A stretch of DNA of 55,324 nt from Apostichopus californicus. Its lineage: Eukaryota; Echinodermata; Holothuroidea; Aspidochirotida; Stichopodidae. The translations under genes and the position numbers were made by a program. Where the stretch lies: NCBI GenBank assembly GCA_020650975.1, contig JAIPMN010000588.1, positions 1 to 55,324 on the forward strand, in the 5' to 3' direction. A model generated the notes under the pieces. That model was not told the DNA's origin. It saw only the letters and a list, made by a program, of their open reading frames with translations, and did no database searches. This document shows, one piece after another, positions 1-12,019 of this stretch; the stretch's first letter is position 1; each line of letters begins with the position of its first letter.

Positions 1-861
1 CTGCAATATATAATTTAGGGCGGCATGTTGATTGTTAAATAACAATAATAAGAATCTGCCTACAAGATTCTTGATACCACAGACAATATTTTCCACATGC
101 AAAATTCTTTCAACATTTGATACAATTAAAATGATTAAATTCTCATAAACTTAAAAGAAAATTTGCCTTCATGTTCCAAATCATGAAGAAGAGTTGTTCT
201 CTGTACCAAACTAAAGGATATATAGGACACAGTGAATAATTAATTAACGATTAATAACATCATGAAAGCAATTATTGATAGAAGGGAAACTTTACATACA
301 GAGTCAGAGAGATGGATGGCAGAGCTCAGTGTGACATTTAAGTACAATGGCCACAATGTAGATGGCTTGCATTATAGATGAGATTAAATATTAATATCTG
401 AAAAAGGAGTTTTGAGCCAGACAGCAAGTCCAATTCGCTGCCCTAAAAAAGGTTTGTTTTTATTTTAAAGGAGCACACAAAAAAAAATTCTCAAAGGAAA
501 TCTTGGACAGGCTCTTATGTTAGATACATGTCAATTATAGTATAAGGTTCAAAACACAAATTGTAGGGTATGTTGAGAAAGCTTCACCTTGATCTTGGAT
601 TCAACTGTTGTAGATTTTAACGCCAATGAGCTTCATTTGAATATTTCATTTCTAAAAGTTTACATTGGTAATTCCAAAAGGTTAATCAAACATATACCCA
701 GAATTGAGACAAAGGGATGGTGCAGTATCACCAATTTAAAAGGTACAAATGTTTATTACAATCTAACAATCACTATGCAGATAAGAAAGGAAAAGAAAAA
801 CCTAAAAAATTTACAAATTTAAAGGTCCTTAGTATTGGCTCAAAATTTTCTTACCATTAAT
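1..861. other. AT-rich noncoding DNA
   Basis: No recognisable gene. A segment at 300-365 on the minus strand has an open frame (PSTLWPLYLNVTLSSAIHLS) bounded by an AAG acceptor and a gtatgt donor. It may be an exon of a gene continuing to the left, but cannot be confirmed. Confidence 0.4.
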
Positions 862-1013
862 TCAAATAAAAATAAAATAAAACTGTTAGCAAACTGCACA
901 TCCACTGAAGAGCCTGTGTAAGAGAATGTGTTAAAGTTGGCCTGACGTTTCGATCCTAGCAGGATCCCGAAGATCCTGCTAGGATCGAAACGTCAGGCCA
1001 ACTTACTTTGACA
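862..1013 (+). repeat. Dispersed repeat A, copy 1, with a perfect 33-bp-arm palindrome
   Basis: Carries the family's lead-in AAAATAAAACTGTTAGCAAA, then GAGCCTGTGTAAGAGAATGT, then an inverted repeat: arms 934-966 and 972-1004, perfectly complementary, with a 5-nt loop. Related copies lie at 6502-6760, 21237-21463, 38090-38192 and 50930-51003. The family is a nonautonomous mobile element or the end of a larger retroelement; the class is not established. Confidence 0.8.
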
Positions 1014-1500
1014 CGATAATTAAAATAGACAACTAAACCTCTCAGTGCGGACAATTACTTTTTGAAGTGGCAGTAGAATGGTTGTGAGATTAGACCACAT
1101 GTGTGTGACCATGATTACCAGAATTTCTAGCATATTTGAGGGCAATACGGCAATACCTTAAAAAATACATCTTAGTATTAAAACAAAAACACAACTACTA
1201 CTAATGAACTTCCAACTTGGATTCATGGTTCACTCTCAGGGATTTCCATAACAACTCCTTGTATGTACCAACGCAAAGTCTTGAATCTATTTTTAGCAAC
1301 GGCTCATAACTAAACCTGCATCTCTGGTTGTTTGAATTCAAACTAGTGGGTTTGGGGGAACTGTATGCGATTAAATTTAAATGTGGAATTTGTCGTGGAC
1401 ACTTTTCTCATTATCTGCAAATATCCTGCAAATATCAAACAAGGTGGTGAAAGTTAGCCTATTATTACTCAAACGTTTCGTATTTTGGCACAAATTTATG

Positions 1501-4500
1501 CTAGAGAGCCTTTCGACACGGTGCACTTGCTGACTTGTAACTTGATGGAAATTTCTTCAACGATATTAATTCATGTACACAACCATACCCAGACCTGTAA
1601 AATTTATGTAAAATAATGTCTGTTCTTCAAAAAGACTTTCCCAGTTGCTTATATTATGACAGCTAATGAAACTCTGAAGGTCTCTTTTAAATCTCTTGGG
1701 TGATCATTACTGTAGAGATTCATTTTTCTCAGGGTTCAACAAAATAGCTCTTTTGTTATCAAGCAAACAAAACAATTAAGCTTCTTGGCACAAAGCCAAA
1801 CATTTTCATTCTACCTATTAAATCATGGGGAAAATAAAAGAAACCAGAAAAGACCGACAGGTTTAGTGATTCCTCGCCACACTTTGTATCAGAAAATTTA
1901 ACAGACTGCTAAACAATTTGTTGAGGTGTTGACTTTTGCTGACAGCTAAATACTTCCATTCTTGTTGATCTAAATATCATGTGACTTTCATCTAAGCTTT
2001 ACTCTCCAATTCCCATTTTCTGCAACATTTTCAGACTGCAAATTCTATTGACCTCTAAATGACCTTTGACCTCCACCACTTTCAGTATGAAAGGTCAACT
2101 TTCTTGCACTCACCGAGAGAGATCTACATACCAAGTCTGAAATTCAAATAACCGGCACTTTCTGAGTGATGGTGTTTAAAAGAGGCATCAAATACCCATC
2201 ATTATTAAACAATGAAGGTTTGTTTTACATTTGGGCAAGGAAGCAAGTATAAAAACGACTACGATATTAATAGCTTTACTTTCAAATTCCAAGCGTTTAA
2301 TAATTTTCCAAGTGCCACGATGAATTGAGAAAAAAAAAATTGCAGAAACCTTTAAGTAGCTCAAACCCCTAAAGGTCAGGATCTCAAATTGAGGCTTCAA
2401 ATTTGCCGGGATGTGGAACTTTCCAAAAAAATACTATTAATAAAACCCACTTAACCCAGATTTAATTATTTCTGTGTCCAAGATGAAAAGAAGGAAACAG
2501 GAGCAAGGATTTGCTGTTGACTGACGTGGTATAGGTCATCGACATGATGGATATACCAGTTCCTAAGCATGCAGTGGTGCACATTGACAGACAAAAAATT
2601 CTTGTGCATTACAACCACGCTAAACATGCATGAGTAGCACGAGGAAACGGTTCCATGCTCAAAGTGGGGTTTTATAGCCAATGCTTGCTACTGAATAGGA
2701 GTCGATAATGGAAAACTAAATACTTTACTGTGACTTTATAGAACAGGGGGTCCCTAACTGGGGTGTATGAATCCCCAGGGGGTGCGTGAGTCCATTCCAG
2801 GGGGTTCGTGAGACGTTTCTGAAGTCAAAACTAGAGTACTTTTTGTTGAACTAAAATCTGATATATCATATAATTTAGTAATGTACAAAAGTCGTACCTA
2901 TTGACAAACTCTTTCCGCTTTCCATAACCGGCCATGTGTTGCCATAGTAGTACCGTACCGTGCATGTGATAAAAAACAGGAGCATCCGTCTCATCGTGTG
3001 TGATGGGTGATCGATGTGTGATACAATTTGTGATCTGATCTTGAAGTTTCCAAATAAATATTTGTTCATATCTATTTTTTTTTAGTTAGTTAGTTGATGA
3101 TACAGACTCGGGTGAGTCTAGGGAGAGTGTGTTATAGTAATCACCTAGTGATTCTGTATGGATACACAAACGTGGGAGGAGATTACCATGACAACAACCT
3201 ATGGACTGAAGTTTGGAATATGGCCACATTAGTGACCTGTTTCACATATATATGCCTCATGCCAAAATGAGGGGTCGCAACAGAAACAGTGAATTGGGAA
3301 CACTTAAAATGGGACGACAATATGAAATTTAGGTCAAAGGTGCATGGAAGACAGTTATCTGTTTAAGTTTATCTAACAGAGGTCAAATTAAGCTGCCTTA
3401 GGGTGAATCATATCCATGGGAATGGTGGAAGGAGTGGTCTGGAAATAGGTTAGTGGATGATTAATGTGAGACAGTGGTGTGCACATGAGGGTTGGGGGGG
3501 GGGGGTAGATGGTCCCTCACATCCATCGCCAGTCAGGGGATATCGTTCAGTAATGCATTCAGTTTTAAACATTCAGTTGGGGAAGAATAAGACCACTCCT
3601 CCAAACTCAGGACATCATTCCATAAAGGTTTATGCCCCTAACTCAGTCAGAGGAATTTAAAATTTGCCCACCTCCCACCCCCCCCCCCCTCCCCTCCCAC
3701 TCACACATTTGAAATCCTGTGCATGTCATTGATATGAGACTTGTCAGAACATTTAAAATACATTTAATATTAACCATGACAAAGTGATATAAATGGCAAA
3801 AGCTGTTTATCTGTTTTGACATACCTGATCAAAGTCAGAAAACTATCAACCGTAAATCCAAAATCCTTTGAAAGTCTGTTCAGAATACGACATGGGAAGT
3901 AAATATGGAGGACATATTGAAAAACAGCATTTGTCAAACGGTCACTGAATAAATTATAAAGCATATTTTTGCATTCTCACAGGAAAGCAGTTACAGTGAA
4001 CATAGACAGGACTGGTAGGCTCAACAAGTCTCAATCTAATAACATTCAATATAGCCAACAGTGTGTAACTATATAGGGTACTGCAACCATTTATGTATGT
4101 ATGTTGTATGTATGTATTTTAGATCCTCCGGCAAGAAGGAACTCGCAAAGAAGCCATTATTGGCTTATCAAAGCCGCAAGCTGACCGAAGTCAGTCTGTT
4201 AGATTCATATTTAACGTCCATGATTATGAATTGTCAATTGTCAACAACTCTGTAACTGGACGACATACATTAATCTTGGAGTGACTCGAACTCGGGACCA
4301 TATGATTGAAAGGCACTGGCGTTAACCACTGAGCTACCACTCCACTGCCAGTCTGCCACTACCACTCCATAGGCTGTGCTAGATTTCTACTAACCCCATA
4401 AAAAAACATGCTAATTTCTACTTGGACATTCACTCGTACTTATTCCAAGAGGAATTATTCCTGTTCTCATATCGTCCAAGAGGAAGTCTATGTGTGCTGT

Positions 4501-5407
4501 TGTACTTGTACCCACAAGTCTGGTTTTGAAATCGGAGAAAAAAAAAACCCACTTGAAAAAGAGCAGTTTGGATCAAACAGAATTTTTGCAAACAAAGATC
4601 TGCTCATAGCTGTCACAGGTTTTCAACATTTGTATTGGCTCTTACAATTTGATATTTGCAGTCCTTTTATCGTTTGACTTCCCATCTCGTCACTGTCTCA
4701 TTGCCCCCTCATATACCAGGTTGTGTTAATGTTTCCTGTTCTTTCGGTGTGATCACTCTACCAATTAAACCGTCAGCGCATTTGTTGTAAAATTATATGT
4801 TAGCAGCTGACAAAGATTTAACTATGGTTGAAACGTTTTCATGTCGTCTGAATGTTATGTCTTGAAAAACCTCTGCATCTCTGTGACTTCACAGAGCATT
4901 TGAGTGTGCATAGCAAACATTAGAAAAGTAATTTGTTTGAAAGACAAATGGATGCCGATATTCATAGAGGACCTTTTTTGTGAGGGGGGGGGGGGGTGGA
5001 GGGAATAACTGTTGTCAGTCCTTTAACATCCTAAATGCAGTCTTTTTCCATATCCTGTCCTCTTAAAATTGTACGGGTGTCGTCTGTTTATTATACTGAT
5101 GAATATTGAAAACTTTTACAGGAAAGATTTCTCCCCAGGTCTGGCCAGATAGTGGATCAGGGTGGATTCAGTCCTAAAGCCCAGACCACTTAGAGAGGGT
5201 CTGAGAAAATATGAGATAAAGAATAATGTGTTCCTCATATCTATGAATGATGAAGATATTAAAAGGGGAGGATAGGGAAGGGGGGAGAGGGTGGAGTTGG
5301 AGTGGGAGGACAGTGACACTATTTTCCCCCCGGTTAACCTGCATCTAGATACAACCGTTTCTTCCTACTCACATCAGTGAATTCAACGTCCTCCGGTGAT
5401 AATCCAT
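1501..5407 (-). CDS. Candidate short spliced gene, unknown function (109 residues, 4 exons)
   Basis: I do not recognise this protein. Four GT-AG-bounded segments join in phase: 5407-5373 (starts MDYHRRTLNSL), 5200-5120 (PSLSGLGFRTESTLIHYLAR), 3944-3825 (LTNAVFQYVLHIYFPCRILN), 1594-1501 (SGYGCVHELISLKKFPSS, ending in TAG). The sum is 330 nt. The acceptors at 5201-5203, 3945-3947 and 1595-1597 all read CAG; the donors are gtgagt, gtaaaa and gtatgt, and the last intron uses that gtatgt. Against it: an earlier ATG (5426) reads another frame (MKLWTRDGLSPEDVEFTD) that looks equally coding and hits a stop in exon 2; the exons are short; and I selected them by eye. A further exon-like segment on the same strand lies at 365-300 but does not fit the phase. 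It may instead be part of a longer gene, a noncoding transcript, or chance. Confidence 0.28.
2030..2155 (-). repeat. Repeat B unit (reverse orientation) with a perfect DR1 motif
   Basis: Read on the minus strand this is CTTGGTATGTAGATC, then GGTGAGTGCAAGAA, then GAGGTCAAAGGTCATTTAGA. It is the same unit that is tandemly repeated at 12020-12975. The 13-mer AGGTCAAAGGTCA sits at 2060-2072 (minus). Confidence 0.75.
2735..2830. repeat. Possible hAT-like repeat fragment with internal GGGGGT repeats
   Basis: Begins AACAGGGGGTCCCTAACTGG and holds two imperfect copies of CAGGGGGTGCGTGAG at 2775-2815. The CAGGGGTC-like start resembles hAT termini, but no matching terminal inverted repeat or target duplication was found. 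Confidence 0.3.
2831..4092. other. Noncoding DNA in the intron of the candidate minus-strand gene
   Basis: Contains poly-G (about 3495-3505) and poly-C (about 3677-3692) runs and T-rich stretches. The only segment with exon-like character is 3825-3944 on the minus strand, described under the candidate gene. Confidence 0.4.
4093..4347 (-). mobile_element. tRNA-derived SINE, copy 1
   Basis: On the minus strand the element starts GGAGTGGTAGCTCAGTGGTT, with box A TAGCTCAGTGG (4336-4326) and box B GAGTTCGAGTCAC (about 4294-4281). A body follows, ending in a (CATA)n-type tail at about 4093-4120. It is homologous in body and tail to the copy at 16632-16888, which identifies a family, not a functional tRNA gene. 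Confidence 0.85.
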
Positions 5408-5493
5408 CCCTAGTCCATAGTTTCATAACACTACGTACTGACGGACCTAGGCTCGTACAGTCAGGCCTAACTGTTACTTAGTGTTACTACTGT

Positions 5494-5641
5494 TAGGCCT
5501 AAAGCAACTGAATGAAGCAACTGAAAAAGGTCGTTGCTTAGAAAAGTCACTGAAACTTGTTAAAGAGAACGAGTACCTGCTTCGGGTGCAGTGCCCTCCT
5601 CGTATAACAAGGGAACGTGCAAGCTCTCCTTTGCTCTTGGG
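5494..5641 (+). other. Exon-like open segment divergent from the minus-strand candidate gene
   Basis: An open frame reads LNEATEKGRCLEKSLKLVKE and continues through ENEYLLRVQCPPRITRERA to a consensus donor (G then gtaagt) at about 5641. The frame is open from 5451 but has no ATG, so if real it would be an internal exon with an acceptor near 5493 (TTAG) or part of a leader. The mixed charge and absence of low complexity look protein-like. No adjoining exon could be found: the hAT-type MITE at 5652 begins 11 bases downstream, and its left target duplication overlaps the donor. I do not recognise the peptide. Confidence 0.22.
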
Positions 5642-5651
5642 TAAGTTTGAC

Positions 5652-6042
5652 CAGTGGCGGAGCGTCCATATAGTCAGGGGGCGGATGCCCCCCCCCCCTT
5701 CCCCTGACGGACTCAAATGGACTGCTGGCGCCCTTTTCAGCTCTTTACCACTTTTTACTTATTCGCGATTATTGACTTTTATATTGCGCTCTCATCTACC
5801 TATTGACATTTGTCACATTTTGTTGGTGTAATTTGGCGATGACACCTATTTATTCTACGTTTATCTGCAAATTAGCCAGGTCCGGAAAGGGTCATTTCCG
5901 GCGATCTAGGGAGTATCTTTACTCAAAAAAAATTCTGTACGCTACGCGCCAACCTGTGGTGGCGCTCCGCTTAGATAGTGTCGAAAGCGCCCCTATAGAC
6001 CCTTCTCGCCCCTCCTGACCAATACCCCTAGCTCCGCCACTG
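5652..6042. mobile_element. hAT-type MITE with a perfect 8-bp target site duplication
   Basis: Terminal inverted repeats CAGTGGCGGAGC (5652-5663) and GCTCCGCCACTG (6031-6042) flank 391 bp. The 8-bp direct repeat AGTTTGAC lies immediately outside on both sides (5644-5651 and 6043-6050). An 8-bp duplication and CAGTGG ends are typical of hAT elements. There is no transposase, so it is nonautonomous. A poly-C run lies near the left end. Confidence 0.92.
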
Positions 6043-6501
6043 AGTTTGACACATAAATTACATCTTCAATATACATATTACGCAATCATCACACTATGCA
6101 ACTGGCTCACCCATTGTTTTGGCATCTGTTGGAATCTTAGCATCAGAACACAAGCCATATGTTACGCAAGATCCGGGAACGGCGGCGCTAACGATATCAC
6201 GCTTATTGAGAGCGAATCTGTGTATGGATGCCAAAGTTCAGTAGTTCTAACTGAACTCAGAATAAATGAAACTATCGCCAATTTCTATGTATTATCAATA
6301 ACTGAACAGACTAACCTATCGAGAACATTATGAAATCTACATTGAATTTGAATCATGGGTAAAACAAGGTAGAGTCATCATCGACGAATAGCACAAACAT
6401 ATAGAACATAAACGTATTGAATTCGCGTCAGAAGGCCCACAGAAGAACTAATCCAAAAGGAGGGCGGCCTTTGAAAATATAACTGTTAAAATATTTTGTC
6501 A

Positions 6502-6760
6502 AAATAAAATAAAACTGTTAGCAAACTGCTTATCCACTAGAGAGCCTGTGTAATAGAATGTGTAAAGGTAAGTTGGCCTGACGTTTCGATCCTAGCAGGA
6601 TCTTCTTCAGAGGCTAAATGACAAGTACAGTAACAGAAGGGACAAAAACACGCACAGAAAACAGACAGGTTAATGAGCACGGTGAACACAATGAGATAGA
6701 TGAAAGGGGATCCACTCGGACCAGGCATAATAAGAGAGCGGAAGGGGGGGGGGGCGGGGC
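6502..6760 (+). repeat. Dispersed repeat A, copy 2 (longest body)
   Basis: Starts AAAATAAAACTGTTAGCAAA and proceeds through GAGAGCCTGTGTAATAGAAT and CCTGACGTTTCGATCCTAGC to CTTCTTCAGAGGCTAAATGA, then an A-rich body. Unlike copies 1 and 3 it is not folded back, so it shows the unpaired order of the family. The reverse strand has an ORF (CHLASEEDPARIETSGQLTF) that may be residual retroelement coding. Confidence 0.75.
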
Positions 6761-6842
6761 AAGGGGAGGATACAATCGTTGGGCCCGGAATCAATTTGGG
6801 GGACTAAGAAAATATTCCAATATTCAATATTCTTTAAAATAA

Positions 6843-9800
6843 GTGATATTCGAAGAGAACAAATTTTGGATTTTTAGTTCGATATGAGAAAAGTGTTTCC
6901 TTTTCAGTCTATTGAGCTCATGGTATATTTGTCTCATAATTATGTATCCCACAGCGAATGTAACAGCCCTTCCGAAGCAAACGAAAAGGCTAAGAGCTTA
7001 TAGCAGCATATACATACACACGCATACATTGCAGTAACCTTTTCCAAAAAGCAAGCAAAAATCACAAAACATTTTTATGTTCCTCATACTCTCATCAATC
7101 ATTCTCCTTTACTTTTCCTGAAATTTTAAATAAAAAAGTATCCTATTTCATACATTTGACCCCAAATAATATGACAAGATACACTCCCGTCTGATTTTAA
7201 TATCCCTCTTGCAACCCTTTTTATATATTCATATTTAGTAGAATATTTAGTTTTCTTAAAGCGTAAATGTCCAATTATTCGTGTCCGAAGGTTAAGAAGA
7301 AATTCCATAATTGTGATCTTTGATGAAATCAGAGGTTATATCCATATGATCGTTAATAAATCCATATGGTGAGCTAGGTACAGGACTTTCCTCACCCACA
7401 GAAAAATAAACAAACAGACAAAACATTTAAACAGATGTCAACTAACTTCGTCTAGATAACATAGGCTAATCAGAAGTTATGCCCTGCATTTTGATAGGCT
7501 AATACGGAAAGTTGATGTCTAAACGCAGCGTGGTTTCACTTTGACTTTTCTCTTTTTACAGAGTTGTTAACTGACGCCCTCTATTGAAGGCATTCACCCT
7601 TTACACGTGTAAAACACTCCCTGGATTTTGTATTTGTTTTTGCATTTTGTTCACCATATGGCATTTTGGGAGGGAGTAGATTGGGAAGATGACATGTTGA
7701 ATTATCAGCATTATTGACCATTACCTGAATATCTAGGATATTTGCATGCATACTGATCACCTTTAAAACAAAAGAAAAGCTCTGCCAGCGGGAAGATCGC
7801 TCATGTTTGATACTGATTTAGGACCAAGCTCGGATCCAGGGGATCATGTGGGGGGTGTACATCACAGCCATGCAGTCAACCATAGACAGCAAGTTACAAG
7901 TATAGTTATCAGCACGACCTTGCGTATAGACCTTATTATATATATAGGATCCCTCAGACCATCCTACATGGGAGTCGGCTTCAACAAGGCTACACTCCTT
8001 TCTTACATCCAAGATAAGCCCCTGGGTAGGGGGGAGGTGGGAAATTGAATTTTCCGTTTTACTTTTCGAAAGCTTTTTTTCGATCCTACCGACCGAGCAG
8101 TGTCATGAGTCTTCTCCAAAGATGGGGAGTGAATGTAAATGGGTGAGTGGTATAGGAATGAAGTGTGTGCATCATTATACTGTTATGTACACAAGACAAT
8201 ACAGCTATAGGCCTACTGGTTCTTTTGTTACTCTTCATATAAAATAATGAATAATATGCATTATAGACAAGCAGCTGTACACGAAATATTAATGACCATT
8301 CATCCAATCACTTCCGCTTTTCTTTTGCTTGGGGAGGGGGTACTTACACCTTGTCGGCGTAACGATCATGGTCGGCCTATAGCAGGACTAAATTACTCAA
8401 AAGGGAGTTTTTGGCAAGTACAACTAACTTCGGGCGAGTGTACTTATCTCACCAGTACTAACAATAATATTTTAATCATATCCACAATGGTTTCCGTTCA
8501 AGTATCGGTGACCCTTCCCGCTAAAATTCCGTTATGAAAAGTTTATAATATGTGTCAATATCATAGCACATAAACGTGTCCAAATTCTCGATATTGTAGT
8601 AGCAAGTTTTTACATTTTGAAGATCACCTTCATTATAACAAGTTATGAAAACATAATATACAGAAAACACGTGGACTAAGCCTCCAACCGCCACAGTACG
8701 TTTTTTATTGAATGAGTGAGACATGGAACTATTTTAGACGAGTCGCAATATGGGGGTTTAAATTACTACTCACCTTTTATTATCAATACTGTCAACATAC
8801 AAGATGTTATAAATCGCCTTGCTTTACTAATTATTACTATTCATGTATTAAATCATTATATGAATAAGTTTAAATTAGCTTAACTAGTTTACAATATTAA
8901 ATAATAATACATTTACACCTCATCTAATTGTCAGTTGTCTTATGTTGACAAAATGGCTGTGACGTCATATCGTACCATAAATGAATCTACATCATCATAA
9001 TAACGTGCGTGTTACTACGATCTGCACAAAACCTATATTATGCAGCACAGTATGTGAATGTGTGGTAAAAGCATACGCAACAACACAGCACACTGTACAA
9101 GTCATCAAACAAAAATCTGTCAAATTATACCGGCATTCTCTTCGGATAAAGGAACGAAAGTGAGTACGTGTATGCTTTGTTGATGAAATGATTCATTAAG
9201 TAATTCTGGAGTTGTTAAAACATATGATAGCTTTCTGTGCAAGTTAATTGCACACATTTCAAGCATATTTATTTGATGGGTGTAGTATAATTCAGTCCTG
9301 ACGTTGTCTGGGACAATCTCCAGTAGGCTGAGCTGTACTAGCCTAGGCTATAGGTTGATCAACGCTTATGTAGGCTACACTAGGCCTTTTAAGCATATGC
9401 AATAGTGAAACTAGTTACTAAAACTGTACACTAATTAATTCGCGTGCGTGGAAGAACAAGTTTACAAAACCGCGAATCCCAGGTGAGTTAATATCCTCGT
9501 GGATATATCACATTTACTGGGAACAGAAGACGACTGGTTTGTGCAGATAGCAGACGTTAGCTGTTGTGCAATTTTATGTCACAACATGTTCCATCCTTAC
9601 TAGCTAATGGGTAATCAAACATGATTGATAAATGATAACCTTACTAAGTGTTAAAACTGTACCCCATATTTTCTTGTTCCATCTTACCACTAAGCACACA
9701 TTAAACCTGACTTACACTACAGCATCAAACCTAGCCTACACCTTTGAGCCTGTTAAGGCCTTAGCTATAGCCTTGTAGACTGTGTCTAGGCTACTTGCAC

Positions 9801-12019
9801 AGACAGTAAACCCACCATGCATAAATTGTCATAATTTTTACTATTGTTTTATATCATTTTCAGAATATTAATATTTCACATTTACGTAATATAAATACAC
9901 AACAAATTGGCTATCCAGGAGTGATGTTTTCTCCAACTAATACTTGTGAATAAATTATGAAGACTGCATTTATTCAAATTCGATGTTAAGCCTGTAAAAA
10001 CGGTACCTTCTTTTTCTCATTAATTTTATGTTCAGTCATAGTTGAATGAAAATAACTTTGTTGAATTTATAGTCTGTTTGTTGATATACATATTTGTCAC
10101 ATTTTTCTTCTAGTATTTGTAAACATCGCATTGTGTTTCTTGTGTCCTAAGATCTTAATACTTTGTAGACATTGATTTGAAAATTAAATTCCAGTTATTC
10201 TAGATAATGGTAAACACATAGAATGAGAATTGCATTTTCAATTAATCTATGAGAATATAATTAATGTTACAACCAATCAGACTTGCATGGTTTTTACCTC
10301 CCCTGCTTTAAGTTTGAAGATATCTCCATTTGGGTGATTTTCTTGGCAATTCACTTTTTTTTATTTTGCTGTAGAAGTTCAATTTCATTTGCTTATGTTT
10401 ACTGTTGCCATTTTATGACCAACATTTCAATCCACAGACCTTCATTAAAATCAAAATAAGCCTTAACCATTTCAACTTATGACAGCATGGCTACAAGCAC
10501 AGAGTTAAAAAAGGGAAGAGAAAAATGAAGCTCAGATTAGAGAACAGCTAGAAAGGAATCGAAGTTGTACTGAACATCACTCCTTCTATGGATATGTAAG
10601 GTTTCGACTCAGAGCTTCTTCATTGCTTGTAGAAATCCCATCCCACCCCTCTCCGGTCCAAAATTCAGACTGCATTTCTTCGTTTAGAAAGTTTTAGTTT
10701 TGTTCGTAACTTACATGTTGATATGAGAGGTTGTAGAAATCTTGTAGAATTTTTTTGAATACCTGTTAATATATGTTGTTCAATAACTAAGGTGCCCAAG
10801 TGCTAATAAGTATTTATTTTATATGTATATTACATGTGAAGATTCAATGTCATGTTCTTTAGTGGATTGCTCTTTTGGCACAATTCTCAATCGATCCTTG
10901 TTTGCAGTCTGTTAGAATTATTTTTTTAAATTTCTCTGTCCCCTGTTTACTACATGAGTGATTGTAGACATTTTCTTTTAAATTGAATTGTCGATGTTTT
11001 CAATCTCTGCAATGTTCAGGTTTGCAATAAGGCCATGAGCATCCATGAAATGGTATTGAATATTTATTATTTAATGTAGTAAATTTATGCAAATTCTTAA
11101 AAAGGTAACTTCACAAAGTCGAAAACGAAAATGAAATGGTTGATCCAACCCCAGTCTTGATAGCTTGTACCATTGTTGAGATTTAAAGGAGGGAAATTTG
11201 CATATTTGGTATGTAGGTACAATGTGCAATAATGTGTAATGTGATACACGAACAACAATATCAGAGTTCAGACCATCTTTGTGTGACATTGTTTTTCACT
11301 GAGCTGCAATGAGGACCCCTCTAGAACTGAATAAACTGTAATTTTGATAAAGTCACTTTATGATACCCTATCAACAAAATATAATACCCCCTCACACAAT
11401 TATTTGAAATTATTCTGCAAGATTATTTACTATATAATATTCATTTCAATTTTTAAGACAAACAAAGCCACTTATTGATATTGTTCATGTATGACATCAT
11501 AGACTATTGTGCAATGCACTTAACGTTGCAATAAAGTGATACAAACTGTTTACATCTTAGCAATGGAGAGTGAGACCAATACTTCATTTCACAATTACCC
11601 AATCAATGTTGTAATGAAAGTAGTAGTACTACCCTATAATGATACTTCCATATTGTGCAACAAAGCAATCATATTGATGATGCGAATAAGTTCTAATATA
11701 CATGTATTCATTCTACGTATTCTCTCAAGATAGTGCTTTGAACTGTGACATTAAACTACAGGTTATGAAAAATGAACTGAAACAAGTATATTTTTTAGAC
11801 ACTTTGCAATGCTCAACATACTTTTTACCCACAAACTGAAATGGTACATACATGTTTAAGGCAACAAAAAATGCAATTAATGAGAAGAACAACAAAACTA
11901 AGATAGTTTAGCCTAGGAATAGTCTGCGTTTTTGGTTCCTCGCCAGAGGCAGAAGGAATCTACGTATGCGATGTTGATGGCGTGTGTTGTAAGCACTGTA
12001 ACTAAAAAAGTTTGCCGTG
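6843..12019. other. Gene-poor spacer
   Basis: No supported coding gene. A palindromic CRE-like TGACGTCA lies at 8960-8967. A strong donor-like CCCAGgtgagt at about 9478-9488, in a short CpG-bearing stretch, could end a noncoding first exon of the ACSL gene 9 kb downstream; this is unproven. TAGGCCTA/CCTAGGC-type motifs recur around 9340-9390 and 9720-9790. Confidence 0.4.

Noticed and set aside
2466-2681. Minus-strand ORF rich in Cys and His (LSVNVHHCMLRNWYIHH)
   Set aside because: No spaced zinc-binding pattern, no splice partners in phase, and it is the length expected by chance in this AT-rich DNA.
5120-5195. Plus-strand exon reading ERFLPRSGQIVDQGGF after a TTTACAG acceptor
   Set aside because: The frame stops within 25 codons and no donor follows; the minus-strand reading has better splice context and phase fit, though itself weak.
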